Shown piece by piece: positions 9,169 to 18,632 of a stretch of DNA of 64,000 nt; the stretch's first letter is position 1; each line of letters begins with the position of its first letter. The stretch spans positions 57,069 through 121,068 of the forward strand of contig JADJRU010000013.1 in assembly GCA_016712105.1 (NCBI GenBank). The letters are read 5' to 3'. The translations under genes were made by a program, and so were the position numbers. The notes under the pieces are model-generated. The model had not been told where the DNA came from. It did not search any database and saw only the letters and a program-made list of their open reading frames with translations. This DNA comes from Ahniella sp. GTDB lineage: Bacteria > Pseudomonadota > Gammaproteobacteria > Xanthomonadales > Ahniellaceae.

Positions 9169-10941
9169 ATGAGCATCAACAAGGTTGGAATCCGGGCGGG
9201 TTGTTGGCTCTTTTTGACCCTGGTGTGGTCGTCCGGCGTCATGGCGGTCACTCCGTACTGGGCGGACCCGGTGCCACAGGGCCAACTCGACGTCAGCCTG
9301 GTGGCGAATGCAGGCGTACAGGCCAATGTGCCGGTGATCGCTGCGTTCGGTGTTCCGTTTCCGCGTGGATCGATCAATTCGGCGGGTTTGGCAAACCTGC
9401 GAGTGTTCGATCAAGAGCAGGAAATTCCCGCGTACGTGGAAGCGCTGACGCCCTGGCGCCATCGAACGGATGTCCAAATCGACAACCAGTCCGTCCGCGT
9501 GGCCCTGGTCCAGGTTGAAGTGGTGTTTCCGAACCCGGCATTGCCGCGTCTGTTGACGGTAAGGTGGGGCGGTCCTGTGCGGACATTGAACCGGCCAAGC
9601 CGGGCGACACGTGCGAGTACCTGGACACTGGTCGAGGCCGGAAGTTTTGTCGCTGCAGACGCCGTTCATGAACCGCGGGTGCTTGCCCTGTTGCCCCCGG
9701 AATGGCTCAGTCTCGGTGTGCTGAAGGGGAATCGTGCGTTGCCGTTCGCGGCCGGCAATCCAGCGAGTCGCGACAACCCGGCGACCAACGACGCCGTGCT
9801 CTCCTGGCCCGCTTTCGAGGAGCAGGAACGGGCGCACAAGAACGACTTCTACACGGTCATCAATGAAGACGATCCGGCCGTATTGCCGGCGAACCTGTGT
9901 CCGTACAAGACCGACTTCGAGCCTTGGCTTTATGACCGGGCCGCCACGATGTTTGCGCTGCATTTCCGGTCGGGATCGGCGAAGGCCTTGCGTGAGGCCT
10001 TGCGATTCACTGATTTCTATCGCGCACGAATCAATGCCAGCGGCATGTTCACGTTGAAGGCTGATGACAACAAATACGCCTTCAACGAATCACTCGCCTA
10101 TGCATTCTGGATGACCGGTGACGAAACGTTCTTGCCGGCCATATCGTTGACGGCCGGGGCGCATAACGGCACGCAGCATGTCTGGAGCACGGGCCTCGGA
10201 TTCTGGACGGAGCGGTCGGCGGCGTTCAAGTTGATGGCGCATACGATCGATTACGAGATCACCGGCAATCAGGTGCGTCGCGACAGCGTCGATGAGATCG
10301 TCAACGCCCTGTCCACACATCAGGATGGTGCCAACGGAGTGATTCCGGCGGCGGGCCGCATCGACGGCGGCTTCTATCACACCGGCGCCCAGCACGGAGA
10401 CTGGGATGCTGCGGCCTATGGCGCATCGACCTGGATGACGGCCTTGCTGACGGACGCTTTGCGACGGGCCTACCTGACCCGCGGCGACACGACGACCGCA
10501 CACATGATCCGGCGCACCGGAACGTTTCTGAAGACCAGCTTGCGCACGGCGGGCAGTGATTTCGGTACGACCGTCGCGCCCCGGTACGTGATCGAATTCG
10601 ACGGCACCGATTTTGCCGTGCAATCGCCGTTGCATGAAGTCGAGCATGCGCTGAACGTGGGATCGGCCATCGCCTGGGCTGATTATTTCGGTGCCTTGCT
10701 CGCGCAGCGTGATGCCACCCTCGTGGGGCATCGAACTTCGTTGTATGCCACGTATGACCTGGGCGTGAATTTCTGGATCCGTCCAGCCGGTCCGGCAAGT
10801 GGGCTGGCTGCGTTTCGGGTCACGCCGTGGCGGAAATGGTCTTGGCAACATCGGACCAGTGACGGCCTGTCGTTTGCGGTGATGGCGGCCGATGCGGTCG
10901 CCGGTGAAACGCCGATGTTCATCAACAGCTTCGAAGGTTGA
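9169..10941 (+). CDS. Secreted protein of unknown function with C-terminal FINSFEG tail
   Basis: 590 residues. An N-terminal signal peptide (hydrophobic CWLFLTLVWSSGVMA) shows export. The start at 9169 is chosen because GGGAG lies six bases upstream; GTG 9154 is possible. The N-terminal third looks beta-rich. The middle is rich in helices with aromatic and His positions (YDRAATMFALHFRSGSAKAL, WTERSAAFKLMAHTIDYEI), resembling an alpha/alpha toroid as in some polysaccharide lyases and glycosidases. No catalytic residues can be named. The last residues, MFINSFEG, resemble the ends of the M36 peptidase and the repeat protein in this window. It stands alone between divergent and co-directional neighbours. 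Confidence 0.75.
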   Translation: MSINKVGIRAGCWLFLTLVWSSGVMAVTPYWADPVPQGQLDVSLVANAGVQANVPVIAAFGVPFPRGSINSAGLANLRVFDQEQEIPAYVEALTPWRHRTDVQIDNQSVRVALVQVEVVFPNPALPRLLTVRWGGPVRTLNRPSRATRASTWTLVEAGSFVAADAVHEPRVLALLPPEWLSLGVLKGNRALPFAAGNPASRDNPATNDAVLSWPAFEEQERAHKNDFYTVINEDDPAVLPANLCPYKTDFEPWLYDRAATMFALHFRSGSAKALREALRFTDFYRARINASGMFTLKADDNKYAFNESLAYAFWMTGDETFLPAISLTAGAHNGTQHVWSTGLGFWTERSAAFKLMAHTIDYEITGNQVRRDSVDEIVNALSTHQDGANGVIPAAGRIDGGFYHTGAQHGDWDAAAYGASTWMTALLTDALRRAYLTRGDTTTAHMIRRTGTFLKTSLRTAGSDFGTTVAPRYVIEFDGTDFAVQSPLHEVEHALNVGSAIAWADYFGALLAQRDATLVGHRTSLYATYDLGVNFWIRPAGPASGLAAFRVTPWRKWSWQHRTSDGLSFAVMAADAVAGETPMFINSFEG

Positions 10942-10986
10942 TTCGCCTGTTAGAGTCCGGCCGACGATCGATCGAGGGAAGTGACC

Positions 10987-11505
10987 ATGCAGCCGGAGCA
11001 GTCGAGCAGCGGTGTGAAACACGTCGAATGGTTGGTGGGTGGACTCGTTGTTGTCGGCATTCTGGTGCTGGTGTTCTTGTTCCGGAGTCAGCAGCCAGCA
11101 GAGCCATCGATCAGCGTTGAACCCGGTACCGAACCCGTGGCACTTGCCGTTGCCGGTTTTCCCGAGGCCCCGGGCAGTGCTGTGGTCGAGGAGATTGTCT
11201 CGAGAATGGGCATGGTCAAGGTGGCGGTGTCGGAGTATTGGCAGACCATGGGTCAACCACCGACCAACAACGAGATGGCTGGTCTGTCCGATCCGGAGGG
11301 TTATTCGGGCCGTTGGGTCCGGCGCGTCGAAGTGCTGTCATCGGGAAACATCATGATCCATGTCGACGACCGCAACGGACAGCGTTTCCGCGTCGAGTTG
11401 CGGGCCGATTATCGCCCGGATACCGGCATCATCGATTGGCGTTGTTTCAGCAGTCACCCGCTCATTCGTCGCGATCTGGACCAGTGTACGTACGCCCCGG
11501 AATGA
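10987..11505 (+). CDS. Single-pass membrane protein with pilin-like C-terminal domain
   Basis: 172 residues. A short N-terminus precedes one membrane segment (LVVVGILVLVFLF, residues about 18-32). A linker and a small globular domain follow. The latter has the layout of a type IV pilin head: VKVAVSEYWQTMGQPPTNN, a strand region ending IIDWRCFSSH, and a second Cys in the last residues, allowing the C-terminal disulfide loop typical of PilA. There is no prepilin peptidase leader, so it would stay anchored rather than be processed. ATG 10987 has GAGGGAA upstream; GTG 10981 is the alternative. The pilin likeness is inference from pattern only. Confidence 0.7.
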   Translation: MQPEQSSSGVKHVEWLVGGLVVVGILVLVFLFRSQQPAEPSISVEPGTEPVALAVAGFPEAPGSAVVEEIVSRMGMVKVAVSEYWQTMGQPPTNNEMAGLSDPEGYSGRWVRRVEVLSSGNIMIHVDDRNGQRFRVELRADYRPDTGIIDWRCFSSHPLIRRDLDQCTYAPE

Positions 11506-11571
11506 TCTCGGCCCGATTTGGGCGCGGTTGAACAAGAGGCCACTTCCATCCCCAGTGGGCTGATTTCCGCA

Positions 11572-11970
11572 CTACCCGAGAAAATCACCGTCCACGTAGT
11601 ACCAGCGACCCTGTTCGCGCACGAATCGACTGAGTTCATGCAGGCGTTGGGCCGACGTACCGCCTCGTCTGCAGCGCGCGACAAATTCGACGGTTGCGGT
11701 GTCACCTTGCTGTTCGTGGCGTTTGACGCTGAGGCCCAGCCAAGTCAGCGCCAGTGCGTCGGCGGTCATCAGCTCGGTGTCCGACGGGCGCGTGCTGGAA
11801 TGCCAGCTGGCCAACAGGAACGGAACCTGATGCATCACGTAGGCGCTGTAACGCGCGCGCATCAATTGTTCGGCGGTACCGGCCAGTGCATCGCCATGGT
11901 GAAACGGCGCACAGCAGGTGTCGTAACGCGGACTGCCGCAAGGGCAGGGCAGAGGCGCGGATCGACTCAT
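11572..11970 (-). CDS. YchJ-family SEC-C motif protein (UPF0225)
   Basis: 132 residues. The N-terminal Cys-rich motif CPCGSPRYDTCCAPFH is a SEC-C zinc-binding motif. LMRARYSAYV is the YchJ signature, and the C-terminus LSRFVREQGRWYYVDG matches the family ending. The biochemical role of the family is unknown; SEC-C binds zinc and is also found at the tail of SecA. The ATG at 11970 overlaps the stop of the upstream gene (ATGA), so the two are co-transcribed. Length is normal for the family. Confidence 0.9.
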   Translation of the reverse strand: MSRSAPLPCPCGSPRYDTCCAPFHHGDALAGTAEQLMRARYSAYVMHQVPFLLASWHSSTRPSDTELMTADALALTWLGLSVKRHEQQGDTATVEFVARCRRGGTSAQRLHELSRFVREQGRWYYVDGDFLG

Positions 11971-12353
11971 CGACGATGGAACGTGCCGCGTGCGTCCGGC
12001 CACCAGATGGCGCCGTCTTCCGAGCTGGCTTCGAACACGCCCAGGCGGTGGATGCTGGCCTGATCGAACACCAGTTCACGAACGGCCTCTTCGTTTCCAC
12101 GCGGAAAAACGGCGTGGATCATCTCGCGGCCGATGCTGTACTCGGTGTCGTATTCAGTCTGGCGCTTGACGCCGAGCACGGGGAATCGGGCGCTGACGGC
12201 CTTGAACCAGGCCTGCAGCGGCGGCGCGGCGACTTTCGGGTCGCGATAGGAGTGGTCTTCGTCCCATTCCGTCTGGTCGTCGAACCAGTCGAAAAAGTCA
12301 TCGGGTTCGGTGGGTGCCGAATCCGGCACGAACACCATCAATTCAAGGCTCAT
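11967..12353 (-). CDS. Small uncharacterised acidic protein (MSLELMVF type)
   Basis: 128 residues, no signal peptide or membrane segment. It begins MSLELMVFVPDSAP and is rich in Asp, Glu and Trp, with conserved-looking blocks FFDWFDDQTEWDEDHSY and TEYSIGREMIHAVF. Similar small proteins starting MSYDLMVF are scattered through bacteria without an assigned role. The chosen start aligns with that opening; the frame extends upstream, but without support. Its stop overlaps the start of the YchJ-family gene. Function unknown. Confidence 0.65.
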   Translation of the reverse strand: MSLELMVFVPDSAPTEPDDFFDWFDDQTEWDEDHSYRDPKVAAPPLQAWFKAVSARFPVLGVKRQTEYDTEYSIGREMIHAVFPRGNEEAVRELVFDQASIHRLGVFEASSEDGAIWWPDARGTFHRR

Positions 12354-12379
12354 CGGCGTACGGCTTCGCTCAAGGCACA

Positions 12380-12402
12380 GGATGCGCCGGGCAGGCGCAT
12401 CC
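12380..12402. other. GC-rich hairpin downstream of the autotransporter
   Basis: Inverted repeat with 9-base arms GGATGCGCC and GGCGCATCC separated by GGGCA, just past the autotransporter stop. There is no T run on the exit side for minus-strand transcription, so it is a possible weak or Rho-assisted end site, not a clear intrinsic terminator. Confidence 0.4.
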
Positions 12403-12416
12403 ATAAAAAGGGATCA

Positions 12417-15400
12417 TCAGAACTCGATGCGCAGACCCAGGTTGAGGTTGTCCTCACTGAAATCGCTGCGGCCGAGGCTGCGTTCGTAGAGCACGAATCC
12501 TGACTTGCCGTTTGCGAACACCATCGACAGGCCCAGGCCCAGTCGCATGAAATCGCTGTCGTACGATTCACCCGACACCACGATCGGCGTGCCGGTCGGG
12601 TCGTTGATGAACCGGGCTTCGATCACGCCGGGGTCGTCCTTGAACTCGTGCTCCCACTCCAGCGACAGGTTGGGCATGAGAATGCCCCAGTTCGTGCTGT
12701 GCGTGAAGCTGACGCGACCGCCGACGACACCCAGGATGGATGTCACGTCACGCGTATCGATGATCATGCCGAGGCCGGCGCCGGACTGCGATTGCAGTGT
12801 TTCGACCGCTTCATCGAATCCGAACCGGGACCAGGTCAGCCGACCATAGGGACCAAAACTCCAGGCGTCCCGCTGGAAGTCGCGTCCGATCGTGGCCGAA
12901 AGGGACAACATGTCGCCATCACTGCTCGAACGTGCGGTCTGGTCGACCGTGCTGATGCCACCGCCGGCACGCGGCAGCGAATAACGGATGCGACGTTCCA
13001 TGTCGTAGCTGTTGCGTCCCCAGGTGACCACATTGTCCAGATACCAATTGGTGCCGTAGTAGTAACTGGCGTAACCGGAAACGCTGTAGCCCTGAGTGTC
13101 GAGCGTGCCTGTGTCGCCGGCGAGATCGGCATCCTGGCGTGTGTAGCCCAATGCGGCACCGAGGACGAGGCGGTCGGATTTCCGGTAGTCGACACCGACG
13201 GTCAGGCCATTGATGTCCATGTCATAGGCAGGATTGACCGAGCTTCCATCGGCCTCGATGCGCCCGAGTTGACCGGATGCAAAGAAACCCCAGCGCGAGA
13301 ACGCTGCACCTGCTTCGGGGGTGCCGGTGTCGTCGGCATTCAGCAGGTAGCCCAGCAGTTCGCCGAAGCCGAGTTGCCCGCCGGGCCCGGTCATCGTCAG
13401 GCCGGACAGGGCATTCGTCGGCATGTTGCCGCGCAGGTTGGTCATCCGCGCCTTGATGTTGCCGAGTTGGGCTTGTGCCGCCAGCAGCGAAGCATTGGAT
13501 TGTACGAGTGCCACATCCGGGAAGAGCGCTTCCAGTGCTTCGCTGGCTGCATTGGGGTCGATACCGGCCGCATCGACAATTTCCCGGCATCGCTGGAACA
13601 GATCATTTTCGGCGGGCGTACGAGTGTTGCCCAGTGCGGCCAGAGCCGGACACGCCGAATCGATGGCATCGGCGATGGCACCTTGTTCCGGCGTGAGGTT
13701 GGTGAGTTCGGCGACCGCACCATTCAGCGTAAACACCAGGGGGCCGGCGTTTGGACTCGACGTGCGCGCGGTCGCGCTGGCGGGACCCGGGAGATCCACG
13801 CGGACGCGGATACTGCACTCACCCGCTGTATCGGTAGTGCAGGTCTCGGCCGACAGAAGCACGTTGTCGCCGGTCCATTGCACCACGACACCGTCGACGG
13901 CGCGGCCACCGCTATCCGCAAGGCGCACTTTCAGTGGTTCGGAGTCCGTGTTGGTCGGCAGCGTCTGCTGGTTGCCGCTCACTGCGCTCAACGCTGCATT
14001 CTCGAGCAGGCCGGTGGCCAGGAACTCGAGTGTGCCGCTGCCCGCCACGCTGGCGACCACGCGATTCAGGCCGCGGGCTGATCCCAGGCGCAGTGTCGCA
14101 GTGGCTTCACCGGCACTGTCGGTGAGGTTGGTCTGTTGAGTCAGCGTGCCGCCACCGCTGGTGACTGTCCAGGTCACCGGAATGCCTGCACGCGCCTTGG
14201 CGTTGCCGGCAACCACGGCGCCCTCGGTGACGCGGAGCCTGAAGGCCACCGGCAACACGGTGGCGACCGGAGCCGACTGATTCTGGCCGGCGACGATACT
14301 CAGATTGCCGATCGTGCCATTGGCAGTGAAGAGGGTCTGCAGCAGGCCGTCGAAGGCACTGGCCTCGATCTGGATCGGGCCCGCCGTGGCGCCGTATCGG
14401 AACGTCATCGAGGCCTGACCGCTGGCAGCCGTCACGCTGCTTCCGGAGGCCAGCACCGCGGCACCGGACAACACGCGCCATTGAATCAACTGGCCTCCGA
14501 TCCCGACACTGGCATCGTCGATCAGTGCCAGCACGAGTGGTGCATCTGCCGTCGCATTCAGCGCGCCGACCTGGTTGTTGCCGGAGACCGGCAGCAGGCG
14601 GCCTGTGGCGATGGCGATGAACGTGACCGTAGCGCCTGAATCACTGCGCCGGGCGGTGACTTGAACCGGACCGACGGCATTCCCCAAGGTCAGGTTGACG
14701 CTTGCCAAACCGGAGCCATCCGTGATCGTGCTCGGTTGCGACAGGGTTGCCGCACCGCTGACGCTCCAATCAATCGTCACACCAGCATTCGGCGTACCCG
14801 CACTGTCGGCCAACACCACCAGTGGTTGGGCGAGGGCGCTTCCCGGCAAGCCGGTCTGGCCATCCCCGCTGAACACCGTGAGGTCGAGTGGCGCAGTGGT
14901 CACGGTGAAGTCGGCGATCGTGGTGCCGCCAAAGGCGCTGGCGCGCACTGTGGCAACGCCGGGTGTGCTGCCGAAACTGAAACCGAGCGACGCATCGCCG
15001 TTCGGATCGGTGATGCTGGGGGTGCCGCCCAGATTGACCGAACCTGCGCCACTGACGACCGACCAGGTCACCGTGGCTCCGGCCACTGGACTGGCACCGG
15101 CATTGAGGCGCGCGACCAACGGTTGTGGACCCGGTGCATTCGGTGCACCTTGCTGGCCGTCTCCGGACAGCACTGTCAGCAGACCGTTGCTGCTGATCGT
15201 GAAGATGGTCTGGACCCCCGGTGCATCGGCACGGCTGGCGGTGATCTGCGAGGTGCCGCCGTTGATCGGCAGGGTCGGGATGATTGTGGCGAGGCCACTG
15301 CCATTCGAGATGGATGACGGGCCGGACAAGGTGGCGCTGCCGCTGCTCACGACCCAATTGATGGTCACACCGGGCGCTGGCACGGTGTTGTTTTCCGGAC

Positions 15401-17384
15401 GGACGACCAAAGGCGCGAGGGTTGCGCCCGGTGCACCGGTCTGGCCATCCCCACTCACGCGAACCAGCGTAGGCAGAAGGCTGGTCAGCGAAAAGTCGGT
15501 GAACGCGAGACCGGGGCCGGCGTCGGAGGCGCGGATTACGCTGGCACCGCCGCTGGCGCCATAGTTCGCGAACACGCTGGCGCGGCCGGCGCCGTCGGTC
15601 ACCGAACTGCCGGCCTGCGGGAATGCCGGGCCGGATTGAGTACCCCAACTGATGGTTTTGCCCGGCAAAGGATTGCTGATGGTTTTGCCGTCACGGAGTT
15701 CGACGACCAGTGGCAGCAGTGTGGTGGTGCTCGTCAGGCCAGTCTGGTTGTTGCCGGAAATCAAGGTCACCGTGGGCGCGACGACCGTGATGGAGACCGC
15801 ATCGGTGGCACTCGGCGCATCGGCGCGAGTCGCGGTGTAGGTCACAACCGACGGTACGGCGGTGCCGACAAGCACCGGGAATGTGGCAATGCCGGCTCCG
15901 TTCGTGATCGAGCTGCCATTGGCTGGGGTGGCGGTGCCGGTATTGAGCGTCCAGTTCACGGTCACGCCAGCCGCCGGCAAACCGTCGTTTAATGCCGTGG
16001 CCGACAGGACGATGTTCTCGCCGGGGTTGGCTTCGACGTCCGCACCCGCATTCAATGTGGGATTGACCACGTTGACGGTGAAGATTACGGGTGCTGGCGG
16101 GCATCCAGGAACCGGTGTGCCGCACGCGCCGTTCGCAGTGACTGTGTAGGTGCCTGTCGAGGCTGACAGGAACGTCGTGGTGGCGTCGCCCGTGCCATTG
16201 GGGGGCACTGACGGGGGCGTCAGAATGGGACCTGACGGGCCGACGTTCCAGTTCACGTTGTTTGGATTCGGGGCGCTGTTCAGCAGGTAACGCGCGGTGA
16301 TCGGAAGCGGCTGATTGACCTGCGCGGTCAAGGTCAGCGGGCTCACGGCGGTGAGCGTGTAGACGTCGTTGATCGCCAGCGGGATATCCACGAACTGCGA
16401 GGTGTCGGTGCGCGTGGCTCGCAGCACAACGGTTGTGCCTGGCGAGTTGCCGAGGTTGACCACGGCGCCGGCTTCGCCCGCGCCATCGGTGGTGTTCGTG
16501 GTGGCGCCAATCGAGCCATTGCCGGATTGGATGGCCCATGTGATCGGGATGTTGGCCGCTGGGAGGCCGCCATCGAGAGCGACGACCTTGACCGGCGGCA
16601 AACTCGTGTTCGCATTGCCGCCCAAGGGGTTGCCTATGGCGGCTTGAAGCGCTGTGCCAACCAGGACAGTGAAACTGGTGCCGACTGGACTGCAATTCTG
16701 CGTCAGATCCGGGTTGCAGTAGTCGCCGTCAAGAAGATAGGCGCCTACGGTGTCGGCCGAGAATTGGGTGACCGCATTGCCGCTGCCATCGGAGATCACC
16801 GGCAAAGTCGGATTGAACGTGAACAAACCCGGGCCGGTCACGTCATAGTCGACGCTGGCGCCGGCGTAAGGGGCACCATTTCGCAGCGCGCGCGCATTCA
16901 CCGTCACGGGTACGTTCACCTGTGTCCGCAACACGGGTTGTCCGCCGGGGGTCAGGGTGAAGTTGTTCGTGGTGATCTGGAAGGTGAGCGTGGTGACCGC
17001 TGCGCAACCGGCTGTGCACGTCACGGTGGCTTCCATGAAGCCTGGCGTAGCGCCGGCGGTCACCGAAAACGGGATAGTCGCGTTCAGGCCGCCGGAGAAC
17101 GTCAACGGCGTGATGTTGCCCGGCCCCGTGGTGTTCGTCGTGATGCCGATTGTACCGCTCGCCCCCGTGCAGCCTGAGAATTCAGCGATGGAGGCCGTAA
17201 AATTGACGGTGCCATTGGGGGTGGTGGTCGCGATGTCCGGCGACGCAAACTGCAACTGGCAACCACTGACCGCTTGGGCTGTTCCGGGGGCGAGCAGTGC
17301 TGCAAACACCAAAACGGCGGGCAGGATCGCAAGTCTGGCCAAGGGCGCCAGTCCGCGATTCAAAATTCGGTGCGCCAGGGTCAT
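12417..17384 (-). CDS. Autotransporter with about ten Ig-like (Big-type) repeats
   Basis: 1655-residue type V secreted protein. The signal peptide covers residues 1-38 (cleavage near GTAQA-VSG). The passenger holds about ten repeats of 90-100 residues, many beginning with a motif like VSGDGQTGAPG and containing GVTVNW / TDGAGRA-type strands, the pattern of bacterial Ig-like (invasin) domains. A Cys-containing linker (EQGAIADAIDSACPALAALG) leads to a C-terminal beta-barrel of about 290 residues (from about SRWGFFASGQLGRI), which ends in Phe (NLGLRIEF), as outer-membrane barrels do. GAGGAG lies upstream of the ATG. It probably acts as a surface adhesin or spacer; the ligand is unknown. The gene is intact and reads through without a frame break. 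Confidence 0.9.
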   Translation of the reverse strand: MTLAHRILNRGLAPLARLAILPAVLVFAALLAPGTAQAVSGCQLQFASPDIATTTPNGTVNFTASIAEFSGCTGASGTIGITTNTTGPGNITPLTFSGGLNATIPFSVTAGATPGFMEATVTCTAGCAAVTTLTFQITTNNFTLTPGGQPVLRTQVNVPVTVNARALRNGAPYAGASVDYDVTGPGLFTFNPTLPVISDGSGNAVTQFSADTVGAYLLDGDYCNPDLTQNCSPVGTSFTVLVGTALQAAIGNPLGGNANTSLPPVKVVALDGGLPAANIPITWAIQSGNGSIGATTNTTDGAGEAGAVVNLGNSPGTTVVLRATRTDTSQFVDIPLAINDVYTLTAVSPLTLTAQVNQPLPITARYLLNSAPNPNNVNWNVGPSGPILTPPSVPPNGTGDATTTFLSASTGTYTVTANGACGTPVPGCPPAPVIFTVNVVNPTLNAGADVEANPGENIVLSATALNDGLPAAGVTVNWTLNTGTATPANGSSITNGAGIATFPVLVGTAVPSVVTYTATRADAPSATDAVSITVVAPTVTLISGNNQTGLTSTTTLLPLVVELRDGKTISNPLPGKTISWGTQSGPAFPQAGSSVTDGAGRASVFANYGASGGASVIRASDAGPGLAFTDFSLTSLLPTLVRVSGDGQTGAPGATLAPLVVRPENNTVPAPGVTINWVVSSGSATLSGPSSISNGSGLATIIPTLPINGGTSQITASRADAPGVQTIFTISSNGLLTVLSGDGQQGAPNAPGPQPLVARLNAGASPVAGATVTWSVVSGAGSVNLGGTPSITDPNGDASLGFSFGSTPGVATVRASAFGGTTIADFTVTTAPLDLTVFSGDGQTGLPGSALAQPLVVLADSAGTPNAGVTIDWSVSGAATLSQPSTITDGSGLASVNLTLGNAVGPVQVTARRSDSGATVTFIAIATGRLLPVSGNNQVGALNATADAPLVLALIDDASVGIGGQLIQWRVLSGAAVLASGSSVTAASGQASMTFRYGATAGPIQIEASAFDGLLQTLFTANGTIGNLSIVAGQNQSAPVATVLPVAFRLRVTEGAVVAGNAKARAGIPVTWTVTSGGGTLTQQTNLTDSAGEATATLRLGSARGLNRVVASVAGSGTLEFLATGLLENAALSAVSGNQQTLPTNTDSEPLKVRLADSGGRAVDGVVVQWTGDNVLLSAETCTTDTAGECSIRVRVDLPGPASATARTSSPNAGPLVFTLNGAVAELTNLTPEQGAIADAIDSACPALAALGNTRTPAENDLFQRCREIVDAAGIDPNAASEALEALFPDVALVQSNASLLAAQAQLGNIKARMTNLRGNMPTNALSGLTMTGPGGQLGFGELLGYLLNADDTGTPEAGAAFSRWGFFASGQLGRIEADGSSVNPAYDMDINGLTVGVDYRKSDRLVLGAALGYTRQDADLAGDTGTLDTQGYSVSGYASYYYGTNWYLDNVVTWGRNSYDMERRIRYSLPRAGGGISTVDQTARSSSDGDMLSLSATIGRDFQRDAWSFGPYGRLTWSRFGFDEAVETLQSQSGAGLGMIIDTRDVTSILGVVGGRVSFTHSTNWGILMPNLSLEWEHEFKDDPGVIEARFINDPTGTPIVVSGESYDSDFMRLGLGLSMVFANGKSGFVLYERSLGRSDFSEDNLNLGLRIEF

Positions 17385-17538
17385 GTAGCACTCCTCAAGT
17401 AGCTTTAGGGTCGTTGGCGGCTAGTGTCGCACGAACGCAGCAGCCGAATTGTCGTAATCCGGCCTGTATTGGCACTCGCACCCTGCAAACAGAATGTTCG
17501 ATGTGGGCCGGTTCGTGCGCAAATGGGATACTGCAGTC

Positions 17539-18632
17539 ATGACGCAGACTGCCGCCTTGCCCCGGGATCCCCTCGAACTGCCCGCCCTGACCGGCTTGCG
17601 TGGTTTGGCTGCGCTGCTGGTCTTCGGCTTTCATTTGCACCATCTGGTGGCGCCAATGCCGGTGTTTGCCCGCGGGTTCCTCGGGGTTGACGTGTTTTTC
17701 GTGCTGTCGGGATTTTTGCTGGCCTGGCTCGCTGGACAAACATCGGCCGTCGATTGGCGCGGGTTTTACCGCCGTCGCGCCCTGCGTATCCTGCCGGCCC
17801 TCTACGCGCAGATGCTGGTTCTTGGTGTGCTGGTGGGCGCTGCCGGGTTGACATGGATCTTCCCGTGGCCGGGTTGGAGCGACTATGCCAACCAGTTCAG
17901 TCTGGCGTTCCACGTCGGGGGTACTCCACTGCAACCGCTCGTGGGGCCGTGGTGGTCGATACCGGTCGAGCTTGGTTTCTACGTGTTGTTCCCGCTGCTC
18001 TGGTGGGGGCTACGCCGAAGCATGCTGACAACCATTCTGGTGGTTTTGGCCATGGTTCTCGCTTATCGCGGCTGGCTGTTGCTGCACGATGGAACCTCGC
18101 CCTGGCTATCGGCCTGGCTCAGCTTGCTGCCCGGGCGACTCGAACAGTTTCTGTTCGGTATGGTTGCCGCTGTCGCCTTGTTGAACGGGATCGGGCAGAC
18201 GCCGGGCCGGCGTCTGCCGATCGCCGCCGTGGGTTTGTTGTTGTGTGCGGGGTGCTGGCCTGGCCGCAGTTGTCGCAGGCCCAGGTGAAGTTTCCGACCG
18301 GGATGTTCCTCAATAGCCTGTTTGCAGCTGGATTGGCGATGCTTTTGTTTGCGCTGGCCGGAGGTCCGAATCTGGCCGCTCGATTGCTCCAGAACTGGCC
18401 GCTGCGCGCTTTGGGCGTGGTCAGTTACGGCGTTTACCTGTGGCATGTACCGGCGATGATGGCAATCCGGCACTGGGCAGATCCGTCGTGGCCAGGCGTG
18501 TTTCGCCAGATGGCCGCGTTCGGCCTGACTATGCTGTTGGCCGGTCTGTCGTGGGTTCTGATCGAACGACCGATTCTGCGCTGGTCGCGGTCAGCGGATC
18601 GAGGCCATCAGTCGCCTGCGCGTTCGCCGTAA
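17539..18632 (+). CDS. Acyltransferase 3 (OafA-like) membrane protein, one frameshift
   Basis: Integral-membrane acyltransferase of the OafA/acyltransferase-3 family, which acetylates or acylates surface sugars. The start region LTGLRGLAALLVFGFHLHHL contains the typical RGLA and catalytic His. FLGVDVFFVLSGFLLA and the RRALRILPALY block follow; the C-terminal half continues in another frame with VSYGVYLWHVPAMM. The break lies in the GGGG run at 18249-18252; one more G restores a single protein of about 364 residues with about ten membrane segments. ATG 17539 is preferred to an upstream start because it fits the family N-terminus. It is divergent from the autotransporter. Confidence 0.85.

Noticed and set aside
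12648..14081. 477-codon plus-strand frame inside the autotransporter
   Set aside because: Shadow of the repeat-rich minus-strand gene; no start site or domain.
13900..17200. Regularly spaced similar segments that might suggest a CRISPR or satellite array
   Set aside because: They are degenerate 300-base protein repeats in one open frame, not short identical repeats with spacers.
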